NCBI RefSeq assembly: GCF_008364825.1
Contig: NZ_VTTO01000001.1
Coordinates: 874,837-938,836 of the forward strand
Direction of reading: 5' to 3'
From: Azospirillum sp. B21
Lineage (GTDB): Bacteria > Pseudomonadota > Alphaproteobacteria > Azospirillales > Azospirillaceae
Length of the DNA stretch: 64,000 nt
A program made the translations under genes and the position numbers. The notes beneath the pieces are model-generated. The model had not been told where the DNA came from and did no database searches. It worked only from the letters and a program-made list of their open reading frames with translations. How positions within the stretch are numbered: position 1 is the stretch's first letter; each line of letters starts with the position of its first letter. Positions 1-9,427 of the stretch are shown one piece after another.

Positions 1-34
1 AGCGCCCGAATGGGCCTCCAGGGAGACATCACGG

Positions 35-1645
35 ATGACCAGCTTCAAGCGCGGCCTTATTGCGCAGACGGTTCTTGGTGCCGCCGCTCTCGCCATTGCC
101 GGTTTCGCCGCCCCCGCCATCGCCGACACGCCGAAGGACGCGCTGGTGATGGCCTGGCAGTTCGACGACATCGTCAGCCTCGACCCGGCCGAGATCTTCG
201 AGCTGTCGGGGGCCGAATACAGCGCCCAGGTCTATGACCGGCTGGTCCATTTCGACGTCAACGACGTCAGCAAGATCGAGGGCGAGGCCGCCGAAAGCTG
301 GACCGTGTCGCCCGACGGCAAGACCTTCACTTTCAAGATCCGCGAGGGCATCGCCTTCCATTCCGGCAATCCGCTGACGGCGGAGGACGTGGCGTGGTCC
401 TTTGCCCGCGCGGTGAAGATGAACAAGGGGCCGGCCTTCATCCTGACCCAGTTCGGCCTGACCCCGGACAATGTGGAGCAGATGGTCCGCGCCACCGATC
501 CGCGCACGCTGGTCTTCACCACCGACAAGGCCTATGCGCCGACCTTCGTGCTCTACTGCCTGACCGCCGATGTGGGCTCCATCGTCGATTCCAAGCTGGT
601 GAAGGGCAAGGAGAAGGACGGCGATTTCGGCGCCGGCTGGCTGAAGACCAACTCCGCCGGCTCCGGCCCCTTCATGCTGAAGCAGTGGAAGGCGAGCGAA
701 CTGCTGACCTTCGACGCCAACCCGAAATACTGGCGCGGCGCGCCGAAGCTGAAGCGCGTGCTGATCCGCCACATCCCGGAACCGGCCACCCAGCGCCTGC
801 TTCTGGAGAAGGGCGACGTCGATGTCGCGCGCAACCTGAAGCCGGAGCAGTTCGAGCCGCTGAAGTCCAGCGACGCCATCCGTCTGGTCCAGGCGCCGAA
901 GGGCACGCTGTGGTATCTCAGCCTGAACCAGAAGAACGCCACCCTGGCCAAGCCCGAGGTGCGCGAGGCGTTCAAGTACCTCGTCGACTATGACGGCATG
1001 GCCGGCACGATCATGAACGGCATGGGTGCCGTCCATCAGGCTTTCCTGCCCAAGGGCTTCCTGGGTGCGGTCAACGACAACCCGTACAAGTACGATCCGG
1101 CCAAGGCGAAGGAGCTGCTGGCGAAGGCCGGCTATCCCGACGGCTTCACCGTCAGCATGGACGTGCGCAACACCAACCCGACCCAGGACATGGCCCAGGC
1201 GATCCAGGCCAGCGCTGCCAAGGCCGGCGTGAAGATTGAGATCATCCCCGGCGACGGCAAGCAGGTGCTGACCAAGTACCGCGCACGCAACCACGAACTG
1301 ATGATCCAGCAGTGGGGTGCCGACTATCAGGACCCGAATTCCAACGCCGATACCTTCGCCTCCAACCCGGACAACAGCGACAACGCCAAGTCCAAGCCGC
1401 TGGCCTGGCGCAACGCCTGGGACATCCCGGAACTGACGAAGAAGACCGCCGCCGCGGTCGAGGAACGCGACAGCGCCAAGCGCGCCCAGATGTACGAGGA
1501 ACTCCAGCGTTCGGTCCTGGCCGACTCGCCCTTCGTCATCATGTTCCAGCAGACGGAAATGGTGGCGGAGCGCAAGACCGTCAGCGGCCTCGTCTGGGGG
1601 CCGAGCTTCGACACCAACTATTACTGGAAGGCCGAGAAGAAGTAA
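35..1645 (+). CDS. ABC transporter solute-binding protein, peptide/nickel family (SBP family 5)
   Basis: A 536-residue exported binding protein that should capture a short peptide or similar ligand in the periplasm for an ABC importer. Residues 1-30 form a signal peptide ending in an AxA-type site (APAIA then D). The mature part reads like DppA/OppA: an early LDPAEIFE segment, a PDGKTFTFKIREGIAFHSG stretch typical of the family, and a normal family length. The ATG at 35 follows a GGGAGA ribosome site. No permease or ATPase gene follows; the next gene is on the opposite strand, so it is an orphan unless partners lie to the left of the window. The ligand cannot be read from sequence. Confidence 0.9.
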   Translation: MTSFKRGLIAQTVLGAAALAIAGFAAPAIADTPKDALVMAWQFDDIVSLDPAEIFELSGAEYSAQVYDRLVHFDVNDVSKIEGEAAESWTVSPDGKTFTFKIREGIAFHSGNPLTAEDVAWSFARAVKMNKGPAFILTQFGLTPDNVEQMVRATDPRTLVFTTDKAYAPTFVLYCLTADVGSIVDSKLVKGKEKDGDFGAGWLKTNSAGSGPFMLKQWKASELLTFDANPKYWRGAPKLKRVLIRHIPEPATQRLLLEKGDVDVARNLKPEQFEPLKSSDAIRLVQAPKGTLWYLSLNQKNATLAKPEVREAFKYLVDYDGMAGTIMNGMGAVHQAFLPKGFLGAVNDNPYKYDPAKAKELLAKAGYPDGFTVSMDVRNTNPTQDMAQAIQASAAKAGVKIEIIPGDGKQVLTKYRARNHELMIQQWGADYQDPNSNADTFASNPDNSDNAKSKPLAWRNAWDIPELTKKTAAAVEERDSAKRAQMYEELQRSVLADSPFVIMFQQTEMVAERKTVSGLVWGPSFDTNYYWKAEKK

Positions 1646-1660
1646 GGATACGGGGAGCCC

Positions 1661-1685
1661 CCCCTCTCCCCCCCGGGGAGAGGGG
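1661..1685. terminator. GC-rich hairpin between convergent genes
   Basis: A perfect 11-base inverted repeat (CCCCTCTCCCC and GGGGAGAGGGG) with a CCC loop lies between the 3' ends of the binding-protein gene and the hydrolase gene. There is no clean T-run on either side, so termination is inferred from position. It resembles the other C/G-rich palindromes of the window. Confidence 0.5.
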
Positions 1686-1688
1686 ATT

Positions 1689-2294
1689 TCACCCCCATGC
1701 CTGCGCATCCTCCACCACCACGGCGAGGCTGTCGGACAGGCCGGTCAGCACGCCGCGCTGGATGTCGGCGGCCGACACCACGCCGCCCTTGCCGTCCGGC
1801 AGGTCGCGGGTTGCAGTGGCCGACGCCACGACCGTCACCCGCCAGCCATGATCCACCGCCGAGCGCACGGTGCTGCTGACGCAGTTGTGGGTCATGAAGC
1901 CGGCGACGATCATCTCGGTTCGCCCACTGTCGCGCGCCACCGCCTGCAGATCGGTCCCGGCGAAGGCGTTGGCGAGCTTCTTGACGATCACGGGCTCGCC
2001 CTCACGCGGGGCGACCGCCGGAACGATTTCCGCCATCGGTCCGGTCGGGTCGAAGACCGGCGCTCCCGCCGCGGTGTGGTGGACGATGTGGATCACCGGC
2101 ACGTTGTTGGCGCGGGCGAGGTCCAGCAGCGCCGCTGCCTTCTCCACCGCCGCATCGACACCCGACAGCCGCAGAGCGCCGTCGGTGTATTCGCGCTGAA
2201 GGTCGATCAGAACCAGCACCGCCTTGTCCAGCGGGGCGGGCGTGTTCGGCGCACCGGCGATCTGGCGCAGAGTCTTGGCGGTTTGAGTCGTCAT
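1689..2294 (-). CDS. Isochorismatase-family cysteine hydrolase
   Basis: About 201 residues. The isochorismatase fold is recognisable from LVLIDLQREYTDG near the N-terminus (Asp31), the IVKKLANAF segment (Lys105/106) and GFMTHNCVSSTVRSA (Cys138), which together give the Asp-Lys-Cys catalytic triad of nicotinamidase-like amidohydrolases. The substrate is unknown; the family hydrolyses amides such as nicotinamide, carbamoylated compounds or isochorismate. I chose ATG 2294, which has GGAG about ten bases upstream, over ATG 2315, which has no ribosome site. It is divergent from a LysR-type regulator 86 bases away, which commonly controls its neighbour. Confidence 0.88.
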   Translation of the reverse strand: MTTQTAKTLRQIAGAPNTPAPLDKAVLVLIDLQREYTDGALRLSGVDAAVEKAAALLDLARANNVPVIHIVHHTAAGAPVFDPTGPMAEIVPAVAPREGEPVIVKKLANAFAGTDLQAVARDSGRTEMIVAGFMTHNCVSSTVRSAVDHGWRVTVVASATATRDLPDGKGGVVSAADIQRGVLTGLSDSLAVVVEDAQAWG

Positions 2295-2345
2295 CGGGGT
2301 GTGCTCCGCAATCATTTGAGCGTTGATGAAGGCGATGCTGCCCCG

Positions 2346-2374
2346 TTCACGGATGCGCAGCCATCCGCTATCCT
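2346..2374 (+). promoter_or_regulatory. Candidate sigma-70 promoter giving a leaderless LysR transcript
   Basis: TTCACG (2346-2351), a 17-base spacer and TATCCT (2369-2374). The predicted start falls at about 2380-2381, the A of the LysR ATG, and no Shine-Dalgarno sequence precedes that ATG. This supports a leaderless mRNA. It rests on motif matching only. Confidence 0.4.
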
Positions 2375-2380
2375 TGCACG

Positions 2381-3265
2381 ATGGCTGTTCAGAAATTCAC
2401 AGGTCCGCTCGATTGGGACGATCTGCGCGTCTTCCTGGAACTGGCGCGGGCCGGCAGCCTGTCGGCGGCGGCACGCGGCCTGCGGCTGAGCCACGCCACG
2501 GTCGGCCGCCGGCTGGCCGCGCTGGAGTCCGCGCTCGGCCGCAGCCTGATGGAACGTCGGCCCGAGGGCTATGTCCTGACCGAAGAGGGCGAGAGCGTCC
2601 GTGCCCTGGCCGAGGCAATGGACGAGCGGGCGCAGGCGATCCGCCGCCGCGAGGGCGATGACGCCGGGCTGACCGGCACCGTGAGGCTGACCATGACCCA
2701 GGCGCTGGCCGACATCTTCCTGATCCCCCGCCTGGGACCCTTGCGGTCAGCCAACCCGTCCCTGAACCTGGAAATCATCGTCGACAACCGCACCCTCAGC
2801 CTTGCCCGGCGGGAGGCCGATCTGGCGATCCGGCTGGCCCGGCCGCAGCGCGGCGATCTGGTCGGGCGGCGGCTGGCGACGCTGGGCTATGGACTCTATG
2901 CCGCGCCGTACGCGCCGGACACGCTGATCGCCTATGACGAGTCGATGGCCGAACTGCCGGAGGCGTTGTGGCTGGACCGCCATGGCGGCGGCCGGCGCGT
3001 CGCCTTCCGCTCCAACAGCGTTCAGGGGCAGCTTGCAGCGGCGGTCGCCGGCTTTGGAACCGCCTTCCTGCCCTGCATGCTGGCGGACGGCGTGCCGGGC
3101 TTGAAGCGCCACCCGCTGCCCGGCCCGCCGCTGACCCGCGAGGCTTGGCTGCTGGTCCACCGCGACCGCCGGGAGGTGCCGCGGGTGCGGACGGTGATCG
3201 AGCATCTGGTGGCGGTCTTCACCGCCGAGCGGGATCGGCTGGAAGGAACCGCCGTCGCTCAGTAA
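2381..3265 (+). CDS. LysR-family transcriptional regulator
   Basis: A 294-residue LysR regulator. Residues about 10-70 form the winged helix-turn-helix ([20 protein letters not shown], then a VGRRLAALE recognition region). The remainder is the periplasmic-binding-like effector domain. The form of the HTH ([12 protein letters not shown]) is that of the subgroup that includes many divergent-neighbour regulators. It most likely controls the divergent isochorismatase-like hydrolase and itself; effector unknown. The end overlaps the convergent truA gene by 7 bases. Confidence 0.92.
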   Translation: MAVQKFTGPLDWDDLRVFLELARAGSLSAAARGLRLSHATVGRRLAALESALGRSLMERRPEGYVLTEEGESVRALAEAMDERAQAIRRREGDDAGLTGTVRLTMTQALADIFLIPRLGPLRSANPSLNLEIIVDNRTLSLARREADLAIRLARPQRGDLVGRRLATLGYGLYAAPYAPDTLIAYDESMAELPEALWLDRHGGGRRVAFRSNSVQGQLAAAVAGFGTAFLPCMLADGVPGLKRHPLPGPPLTREAWLLVHRDRREVPRVRTVIEHLVAVFTAERDRLEGTAVAQ

Positions 3266-3996
3266 CGCGCCGCCATGAAATACAGCCCGTCCGGCGGACA
3301 GGTGGGCCCGGCCTTGGCGCGGTCGCGGGCCTCCAGCGCGCGGCGGACATCGTCGGGGGTCCATTTGCCGGCGCCGACCAGTTCCAAGGTGCCGACCATG
3401 TTGCGGACCTGATGGTGCAGGAAGGAGCGCGCGGCGGCGTGGATGCGGATCTCCTCGCCCTGGCGTTCCACATCCAGCCGGTCCAGCGTCTTCACCGGCG
3501 ACTTCGCCTGACACAGCGCCGCGCGGAAGCTTGTGAAGTCGTGCTGGCCGACGAGAACCTGCGCCGCCTCATGCATCGCTTCGGCATTCAACGGACGGGT
3601 AACGTGCCACGCCCGGCCGGATTCCAGCGCCAGCGGCGCCCGGCGGTTGACGATGCGGTAGACATAGGCGCGCCCGGTCGAGGTCAGGCGAGCGTGGAAA
3701 TCTTCACCCACCGCCTCCACCTCCAGCACGGCGATGGGGGCCGGCTTCAGGTGGAAGTTCAGGGCGTCGCGCAGTTTCAGGCCGGTGAAGGGCTTTTCCA
3801 GGTCGAAATGGCAGACCTGACCCAGCGCATGCACCCCGGCATCGGTGCGGCCGGAGCCATGGACCCGCACCACCTCGCCCGACAGGCGCTGCACCGCCTC
3901 CTCCAGGCTCTGCTGGACGGAGGGGCCGTTGTCCTGGCGCTGCCAGCCGACGAAGGGACGGCCGTCATACTCGACGGTCAGTTTCCAGCGCTGCAC
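3259..3996 (-). CDS. truA: tRNA pseudouridine(38-40) synthase TruA
   Basis: Isomerises uridines 38-40 in the anticodon arm of tRNAs. It is 245 residues, the normal length. The catalytic aspartate lies in [13 protein letters not shown] (Asp52), and the KLTVEYDG opening and [14 protein letters not shown] segment are family signatures. It starts with GTG five bases after the fmt stop, so it is probably translationally coupled to fmt in a def-fmt-truA operon, an arrangement common in alphaproteobacteria. Confidence 0.97.
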   Translation of the reverse strand: MQRWKLTVEYDGRPFVGWQRQDNGPSVQQSLEEAVQRLSGEVVRVHGSGRTDAGVHALGQVCHFDLEKPFTGLKLRDALNFHLKPAPIAVLEVEAVGEDFHARLTSTGRAYVYRIVNRRAPLALESGRAWHVTRPLNAEAMHEAAQVLVGQHDFTSFRAALCQAKSPVKTLDRLDVERQGEEIRIHAAARSFLHHQVRNMVGTLELVGAGKWTPDDVRRALEARDRAKAGPTCPPDGLYFMAARY

Positions 3997-4001
3997 GGCG
4001 G

Positions 4002-4946
4002 TCAGTCCGCGACGGCTTCAGCAGAGACAGGCTGCCCGACCGCCAGCGCGAAGCCGCGCAGGAAGGCCGCCCCGTCCACCGGCGCCTTGCCGGGACGCTG
4101 CACCTTGACCAGCCGCACCGCGCCATCGGCGCAGGCAACTGTCAGCCGCTCGTCCAGCAGCGTGCCGGGCGTGCCCTGACCGGCCGCGGGTTCGGCGGCC
4201 AGAACCTTGATGCGTTCGCCGTTGGCGGCATCGAACCAGCAGCCGGGCCAGGGGGTGAGCGCGCGAACCTGCCGCTCGACATAAGCGGCGGACTGGGTCC
4301 AGTCGAGCCGGCCATCCTCGCGCGTCAGCTTGGCGGCGTAGGTGACGCCTTCTTCCGGCTGCGGCACCGCGGCCAGCGTGCCGGCGGCCAACCCTTCCAG
4401 CGCCGGAGCGATCATCCGGGCGCCCAGCGCCGCCAGTTCGTCGTGCAGGCTGCTGGCGGTGGTGGCGGGGGTGATCGCCACCGCCTCTTTCGACAGCATG
4501 GCGCCGGTGTCGAGCCCGATGTCCATCTGCATGATGGTGATCCCGGTCTCGGCATCGCCGGCCAGGATGGAGCGCTGGATCGGCGCCGCCCCGCGCCAGC
4601 GCGGCAACAGCGAGCCATGCACGTTGACACACCCCAGCCGCGGCGCGTCGAGGATCGGCTGCGGCAGGATCAGGCCATAGGCGGCGACCACCGCGGCATC
4701 GGCCTTCAGATCGGCGAACTCCGCCTGGGCCTCGGCGTTGCGCAGGCTCTTGGGCGTGCGCACGGGGATGCCGTGCTCCTCGGCGAAGCGGTGGACGGGC
4801 GATTTCTGCACCTGCTGACCGCGGCCGGCCGGACGCGGCGGCTGGCTGTAGGCGCAGACGACCTGATGCCCCGCCTCGATCAGCGCGGCAAGGCTGGGCA
4901 CGGCGAAATCCGGCGTGCCCATGAAGACGAGACGGAGCGGAGTCAT
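4002..4946 (-). CDS. fmt: Methionyl-tRNA formyltransferase
   Basis: Transfers a formyl group from 10-formyl-THF to initiator Met-tRNA. The 314-residue protein opens with [16 protein letters not shown], carries the [14 protein letters not shown] folate/catalytic loop (Asn-His region) and the [16 protein letters not shown] motif, then the C-terminal tRNA-binding beta-barrel from about residue 210. It sits between def upstream (20-base gap) and truA downstream, so formylation and deformylation are co-expressed. Confidence 0.98.
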   Translation of the reverse strand: MTPLRLVFMGTPDFAVPSLAALIEAGHQVVCAYSQPPRPAGRGQQVQKSPVHRFAEEHGIPVRTPKSLRNAEAQAEFADLKADAAVVAAYGLILPQPILDAPRLGCVNVHGSLLPRWRGAAPIQRSILAGDAETGITIMQMDIGLDTGAMLSKEAVAITPATTASSLHDELAALGARMIAPALEGLAAGTLAAVPQPEEGVTYAAKLTREDGRLDWTQSAAYVERQVRALTPWPGCWFDAANGERIKVLAAEPAAGQGTPGTLLDERLTVACADGAVRLVKVQRPGKAPVDGAAFLRGFALAVGQPVSAEAVAD

Positions 4947-4966
4947 CGGATCTTGATCGAGGCGGG

Positions 4967-5479
4967 TCAGGCCGTCGCCTTCTGCATCTTCTGGACCTTC
5001 TTCAGCAGGATGTTCCGCTTCAGCATCGACAGGTAATCGACGAAGAGGACACCGTTCAGATGGTCGATCTCATGCTGGATGCAGGTGGCGAGCATCCCGT
5101 CGGCCTCGATCTCCTGCTGCTGGTTCCTTTCGTCCAGATAGCGGACGCGGATGCGCTGGGGACGGGTGACCTCGGCATACTGCTCCGGCACCGACAGGCA
5201 GCCCTCCTCGCACACCGCCTTCTCGTCCGACGACCAGACGATTTCCGGGTTGGCGAGGCGGATGGGGTTCGCCGGCTCGCCCTTTTCATGGACGTCGACG
5301 ACGATGACGCGGTCGAGCACGCCGACCTGCGGGGCGGCCAGACCGATGCCGTTGGCGTCGTACATGGTCTCCACCATGTCGTCCATCAGCTTGACGACGC
5401 GCGCATCCACTTCGGCGACGGGTTGCGCCTTGCGCTTCAGGATCGGATGCGGGGCGACGAGGATCGGAAGACGGGCCAT
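4967..5479 (-). CDS. def: Peptide deformylase
   Basis: Removes the N-formyl group from nascent proteins using a bound metal. All three family motifs are present: [20 protein letters not shown] (metal Cys) and [12 protein letters not shown] (two metal His and the catalytic Glu). I use ATG 5479 ([12 protein letters not shown]), which gives 170 residues and matches the usual start; the frame stays open 17 codons further upstream. First gene of the def-fmt-truA run. Confidence 0.97.
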   Translation of the reverse strand: MARLPILVAPHPILKRKAQPVAEVDARVVKLMDDMVETMYDANGIGLAAPQVGVLDRVIVVDVHEKGEPANPIRLANPEIVWSSDEKAVCEEGCLSVPEQYAEVTRPQRIRVRYLDERNQQQEIEADGMLATCIQHEIDHLNGVLFVDYLSMLKRNILLKKVQKMQKATA

Positions 5480-5618
5480 GGGTGCTCGATGATGATAGGG
5501 GGGTTCAAAGGGAGAAAGTAGGCGGACCAAGTGTTTTGGTCAAGGAATCGGACCTATGCGAACGGCGCGGAACCGTCCTCCGTGCAGGGTTGCGCCGGAC
5601 GCCGGTTGGGCGTAGTCG

Positions 5619-6443
5619 ATGCCGATCATGCGTGACGCGACCACCGCCCCCTCCCCTTCCCCGCGCTGGACCCAGGACGCCGCCTTGGCCCTGGTGTTCC
5701 TGACCCGCCTGCCCTTGCCCCCCATCGGCCCGCTCAACGGACCGCTGGCCGAAGGCGCTTCGGCGCGGGCGATGGGGTGGTTTCCGCTGGTGGGCGCGCT
5801 GGTCGGGCTGGCCGGCGGTGCCGTGTTCGCATTGGCGGCATCGCTGAACCTGCCGCCGCTGGCGGGAGCACTGCTGGCCTTGGCGGCGACGGTGCGGCTG
5901 ACCGGCGGGTTGCACGAGGATGGCGCGGCCGATGTCGCCGACGGCTTCGGCGGCGGGCGCGATCTGGCGCGCAAGCTGGAGATCATGCGCGACAGCCGGG
6001 TCGGCAGCTATGGCGTGCTGGCGCTGGTATTCTCGGTCGGCATCCGTGCGGCGGCGCTGGCGGCCCTGCCGGTGCCGGCGGCGGTCGCGGCGCTGGTGGC
6101 GGCGGGCGCCCTGTCGCGCTGCGGACTGGCGGCGATGGCGCGCGTCCTGTCCCCGGCGCGACGCGACGGGCTGGCCGCGGCACAGGGCCGGCCGGCGATG
6201 GCGACGGTGCTGCTGGCGCTCGTCTTCGGCATCGCAATTGCGGTGGCGGCTCTCGGCGGTCTGGCCCTGCCGGCCTTGGCCGCGTCCCTCCTGGGGGTGA
6301 CCGCGGTGGGAGCGCTCGCCCGGCGCCATCTCGGCGGACAGACCGGCGACGTCTTCGGCGCCGCCCAGCAGGTGGCGGAGGCCGCGGTCCTGCTGACCCT
6401 TTCCTCCTTCCTGGGGTCCGCCCTCACTGGAGCAGCGGCATGA
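5619..6443 (+). CDS. cobS: Adenosylcobinamide-GDP ribazoletransferase (cobalamin synthase)
   Basis: Joins adenosylcobinamide-GDP to alpha-ribazole in the last steps of vitamin B12 assembly, in the membrane. 274 residues, strongly hydrophobic with several predicted helices. The acidic signature GLHEDGAADVADGFGGG and the DSRVGSYGVLAL segment are diagnostic. Starts possible at 5619 or 5628. The last four bases overlap the next gene as ATGA. I looked for a B12 box in the 139-base upstream gap and did not see one. Confidence 0.95.
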   Translation: MPIMRDATTAPSPSPRWTQDAALALVFLTRLPLPPIGPLNGPLAEGASARAMGWFPLVGALVGLAGGAVFALAASLNLPPLAGALLALAATVRLTGGLHEDGAADVADGFGGGRDLARKLEIMRDSRVGSYGVLALVFSVGIRAAALAALPVPAAVAALVAAGALSRCGLAAMARVLSPARRDGLAAAQGRPAMATVLLALVFGIAIAVAALGGLALPALAASLLGVTAVGALARRHLGGQTGDVFGAAQQVAEAAVLLTLSSFLGSALTGAAA

Positions 6444-7084
6444 CCGCGGTGAGCCTCACCCCCCTGACCGTCACCCGCTGGTGGCTGATCCGCCATGCGC
6501 CGGTCCACAACCCCGACAACGTCATCTGCGGGTCGAGCGACCGCGAGGCCGACACCGGCAACCGCGCGGCGGCGGCGGCGCTTGCAGCCAGCCTGCCCTA
6601 TGACGCCCTGTGGCTGACCAGCCCGCTCCGCCGCAGCCGGCAGACAGTCCAGGCACTGTGGACCCGCAATCCCCGCCTTGCCGACACTGCGGTGGTGGAG
6701 CCGGCGTTGGCCGAGCAGGATTTCGGCGACTGGGAGGGCATCAGCCACGACACCGCGGCGATTCGCGATGCGGAGGCGGCGGCCCGCTTCTGGCGCGATC
6801 CGGCACGCCACGCCCCGCCCGGCGGCGAGAGCTTCGCCGCGGTGATGGAGCGCACGGCGGCGGCGCTGCGGCGGCTGACCGGCCTCCATGCCGGACGCGA
6901 CGTGGTTGCGGTGATCCATGCCGGAACCATCCGCGGCGCGCTGGCGACGGCGTTGGATCTGACGCCGGAGGCAGCGCTGCGGCTGCGGATCGACCCCTGG
7001 TCGCTGACCCGGATCGATCACTATCACGCTGGGACAGGATCCTGGTCGGTCGGGGGAGTGAACGCCCAACCCGGAACCTTTTGA
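6440..7084 (+). CDS. Histidine phosphatase family protein, probable alpha-ribazole phosphatase
   Basis: 214 residues of the phosphoglycerate-mutase-like superfamily. The phospho-acceptor histidine lies in WLIRHAPVHNPDN near residue 18, with LTSPLRRSRQT, then GGESF and the second active-site histidine in VAVIHAGTIRG. It starts by an ATGA overlap with cobS, so it is almost certainly translated with it and is the likely CobC-type enzyme that dephosphorylates alpha-ribazole phosphate. The RHG of most members is RHA here. Substrate is inferred from the neighbour. Confidence 0.85.
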   Translation: MTAVSLTPLTVTRWWLIRHAPVHNPDNVICGSSDREADTGNRAAAAALAASLPYDALWLTSPLRRSRQTVQALWTRNPRLADTAVVEPALAEQDFGDWEGISHDTAAIRDAEAAARFWRDPARHAPPGGESFAAVMERTAAALRRLTGLHAGRDVVAVIHAGTIRGALATALDLTPEAALRLRIDPWSLTRIDHYHAGTGSWSVGGVNAQPGTF

Positions 7085-7136
7085 CCGCGAAAGGCGTTCC
7101 CCTGTCTCCGCTGGGCTACCGAACGAGAGGCAGACC

Positions 7137-7673
7137 ATGGTCCATAGCACCACCGCCGGCCACAGCCCCGACCAGGGCCCCGATAAGGGTGAAGTCAAAA
7201 AGCTCTGGGAGATGATGAAGGGCGTTCAGGTCGCGATGATGACGACGCTGGACGACAACGGCCGGCTGAACTCCCGTCCGATGGCGACACTGTCCCATGC
7301 GGGGTTCGAAGACGGCACCCTATGGTTCTTCACCCGCGCCCATTCCGAAAAGGTGGCGGAAATCGACCGCCATTGGCGCGTCAACCTCGCCTACTCCAAC
7401 CCGGACAAGCAGGATTACGTCTCCGTCTCCGGCATTGCCGAGGTGGTGCGCGACCGCGAGAAGATACGCTTCCTGTGGCGCGACATCATGACCACCTGGT
7501 TCCCCCAGGGGCCGGATGACCCGGAGGTCGCCCTGCTGAAGGTGTCGGTCGATCAGGCCGAATATTGGGACAGCCCGTCGAGCACCATGGTCTACGCCTA
7601 TGGCTATGTGAAGGCGAAGCTGACCGGCCAGTCGCCCGATCCCGGCGACAACGCGAAGATCGCGTTCCAGTAA
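7137..7673 (+). CDS. Pyridoxamine 5'-phosphate oxidase family protein (general stress protein 26-like)
   Basis: 178 residues with the split-barrel flavin-binding fold: VQVAMMTTLDDNGRLNSRPM and the GTLWFFTRAHSEKVAEI and VNLAYSNPDKQDYVSVSG segments match the general-stress FMN/F420-binding group. The role is probably a redox or flavin-linked stress function; these proteins rarely have known substrates. A GAGAGG ribosome site precedes ATG 7137. A strong hairpin follows. Confidence 0.85.
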   Translation: MVHSTTAGHSPDQGPDKGEVKKLWEMMKGVQVAMMTTLDDNGRLNSRPMATLSHAGFEDGTLWFFTRAHSEKVAEIDRHWRVNLAYSNPDKQDYVSVSGIAEVVRDREKIRFLWRDIMTTWFPQGPDDPEVALLKVSVDQAEYWDSPSSTMVYAYGYVKAKLTGQSPDPGDNAKIAFQ

Positions 7674-7700
7674 AGAGGCGGCCCAACGGGCCAGCCTGAC

Positions 7701-7750
7701 ATGAAAAAGCCCCCCTGCCGACCGCGAGGCCGACAGGGGGGCTTTTTCAT
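7701..7750. terminator. Strong bidirectional intrinsic terminator
   Basis: A near-perfect long inverted repeat: ATGAAAAAGCCCCCC on the left and GGGGGGCTTTTTCAT on the right, around a smaller GC hairpin. It has A-runs and T-runs on both flanks, so it can end transcription from the stress-protein gene on the left and the helicase gene on the right, whose 3' ends converge here. Confidence 0.9.
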
Positions 7751-7778
7751 TCAAAGGTCAGAGCGTCAGGGGCGCTGC

Positions 7779-9149
7779 TTACCAGCTCTTCGCGCGGGCC
7801 GCCGGCTTGCCGTTGCCGTGGGCCTCACGGCGGGCATGGCTGTGGTCCGGACGGGCATCGCCACGGTGGTTGTCGTTGCGGGCATAGTCCGGACGCGGAC
7901 CGCGCGGGGCGTGCGGACCCTTGGACTCGCCGTTGCGGTGCCACGGCTTGCCGGCGCCGCCACCCGGACGGCCGCTGCGACCGGCCGGACGGCCGGCACC
8001 ACCGGTGGTGAAGGGACGCGTCGGCTCCAGGCCAGGCACCACATGCACCTCGAGCGTCGCCTTCGTGTAACGCTCGATGCGGACCAGCGTCTCGCGGTCG
8101 GCGCGGGCGGCGAAGGAGATCGCGACGCCCGAGGCGCCGGCACGGCCGGTGCGGCCGATGCGGTGGACATAGTCCTCCGCCGAGCGCGGCAGGTCGAAGT
8201 TGATGACATGGGTGATGTCGCGCACGTCGATGCCGCGGGCAGCGACGTCGGTGGCGACCAGCAGGCGGACCTGACCGGTGCGCAGACGCTGGAGCGTGCG
8301 GTTGCGCTTGGTCTGGTCCATGTCGCCGTGCAGGGCGGCGGCGGCATGGCCGGCGGCGCTCAGCTCCTCGGCCAGCGTGTCGGCATCACGCTTGGTGGCG
8401 GCGAAGATGATCGCCTTGCCGACCTCTTCCTGGGCGGCGAAATGCTGCAGCAGGCGGCGCTTGTGGTCGAGGTCGTCGGCATGGTGCAGACGCTGTTCGA
8501 CGTTGATCGCGGTCGCCTGGCTCTCGACGGCCACGCGCTCAGGGTTGCGGAGCAGGTTGCCGGCCAGCTGCGCCATGCGGCGGTCCAGCGTGGCGGTGAA
8601 CAGCAGGGTCTGGCGCGTCGGCGGGCAGCACTTGGCGATGGTCTCGACATCGTCGAGGAAGCCCATGTCCAGCATGCGGTCGGCCTCGTCGAGGATCAGC
8701 ACCTCGACCTCGTCCAGCGCGATGCGGCGGCGGGCGACATGGTCAAGCAGGCGGCCCGGGGTGCAGACGAGAACGTCGACCGGGCGCGACAGCAGGCGCA
8801 GCTGCTCGCGGTAGGGCATGCCGCCGACCACGTCCACGATGTTCAGCTTCATGAACTTCGCGTACTTGCGGGCGGCGTCGGTGACCTGCTTGGCCAGCTC
8901 GCGGGTCGGGGCCAGAACCAGCACGCGCGGGGTGGCGGCGCCGTTCAGCGGCAGCTCGGCGGTGCGGGTCAGCGCCGGCAGCATGAAGGCGGCGGTCTTG
9001 CCGGTGCCGGTCTCGGCGGTGGCGAGGATGTCGCGGCCCTGGAGCGCCGGCGGAATGGCGGCGAGCTGGACCGGGGTCGGAGTGGTGTATTCGAACGCCT
9101 CGAGGGCCTTCAGGACGAGCGGGTGCAGGCCGAGTTCGGAAAACGTCAA
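7779..9149 (-). CDS. DEAD-box ATP-dependent RNA helicase, RhlE type
   Basis: Unwinds RNA duplexes, typically in ribosome assembly and mRNA decay. 456 residues with the Q-motif region (TTPTPVQLAAIPPAL), Walker A AETGTGKTAAF, PTRELAKQV, DEAD in LILDEADRMLDMGF, motif III as FTAT rather than the usual SAT, VATDVAARGIDV and HRIGRTGRAG. From about residue 385 the tail is basic and rich in Gly, Arg and His, an RNA-binding extension. The start is a TTG at 9149. The promoter at 9370-9398 implies a leader of about 214 bases. Confidence 0.93.
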   Translation of the reverse strand: MTFSELGLHPLVLKALEAFEYTTPTPVQLAAIPPALQGRDILATAETGTGKTAAFMLPALTRTAELPLNGAATPRVLVLAPTRELAKQVTDAARKYAKFMKLNIVDVVGGMPYREQLRLLSRPVDVLVCTPGRLLDHVARRRIALDEVEVLILDEADRMLDMGFLDDVETIAKCCPPTRQTLLFTATLDRRMAQLAGNLLRNPERVAVESQATAINVEQRLHHADDLDHKRRLLQHFAAQEEVGKAIIFAATKRDADTLAEELSAAGHAAAALHGDMDQTKRNRTLQRLRTGQVRLLVATDVAARGIDVRDITHVINFDLPRSAEDYVHRIGRTGRAGASGVAISFAARADRETLVRIERYTKATLEVHVVPGLEPTRPFTTGGAGRPAGRSGRPGGGAGKPWHRNGESKGPHAPRGPRPDYARNDNHRGDARPDHSHARREAHGNGKPAARAKSW

Positions 9150-9369
9150 GTCGTAACAACCTTCTCAAAGCAACACGGCACGGCCCCGCGCGCCCCGATG
9201 GCGGGCGTGGGACATACCGGCGGACTCGCCGGGAGGAGGTCGATAGAGGGAGAGGCGTCTATCCGATGCAGCGGCCAGTGCGCCCCAGAACCTTGGGGGC
9301 GTTCGCCGTTGCGCAATCACAGCGCGTCTCGCTCAAGAGACGCGCGAGCCTCCAGCGATCAAGACGCTC

Positions 9370-9398
9370 TACATAGGCTATTGCGCCGCACAAGACAA
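9370..9398 (-). promoter_or_regulatory. Candidate promoter of the helicase gene with a long leader
   Basis: On the minus strand TTGTCT, 17 bases, then TATGTA. The start would be near 9363, about 214 bases before the TTG start codon. The leader holds a hairpin of eight perfect pairs (CGCGTCTC at 9323-9330 and GAGACGCG at 9337-9344). Long structured leaders are common on cold-induced helicase mRNAs. The rest of the gap between 9150 and 9427 shows no gene. Confidence 0.45.
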
Positions 9399-9427
9399 GG
9401 GGCATCGCGGAACGAGCCCCGCGTCGT

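Noticed and set aside
29..1708. A 559-codon open frame antisense to the binding-protein gene
   Set aside because: High-GC codon usage leaves antisense frames open. The sense frame has a signal peptide and family motifs; this one has none.
5480..5618. Cobalamin riboswitch ahead of cobS
   Set aside because: The 139-base gap is short and lacks a B12 box.
6008..7198. A 396-codon minus-strand frame opposite cobS-cobC
   Set aside because: Opposite two clear enzymes with active-site motifs; composition typical of an antisense shadow.
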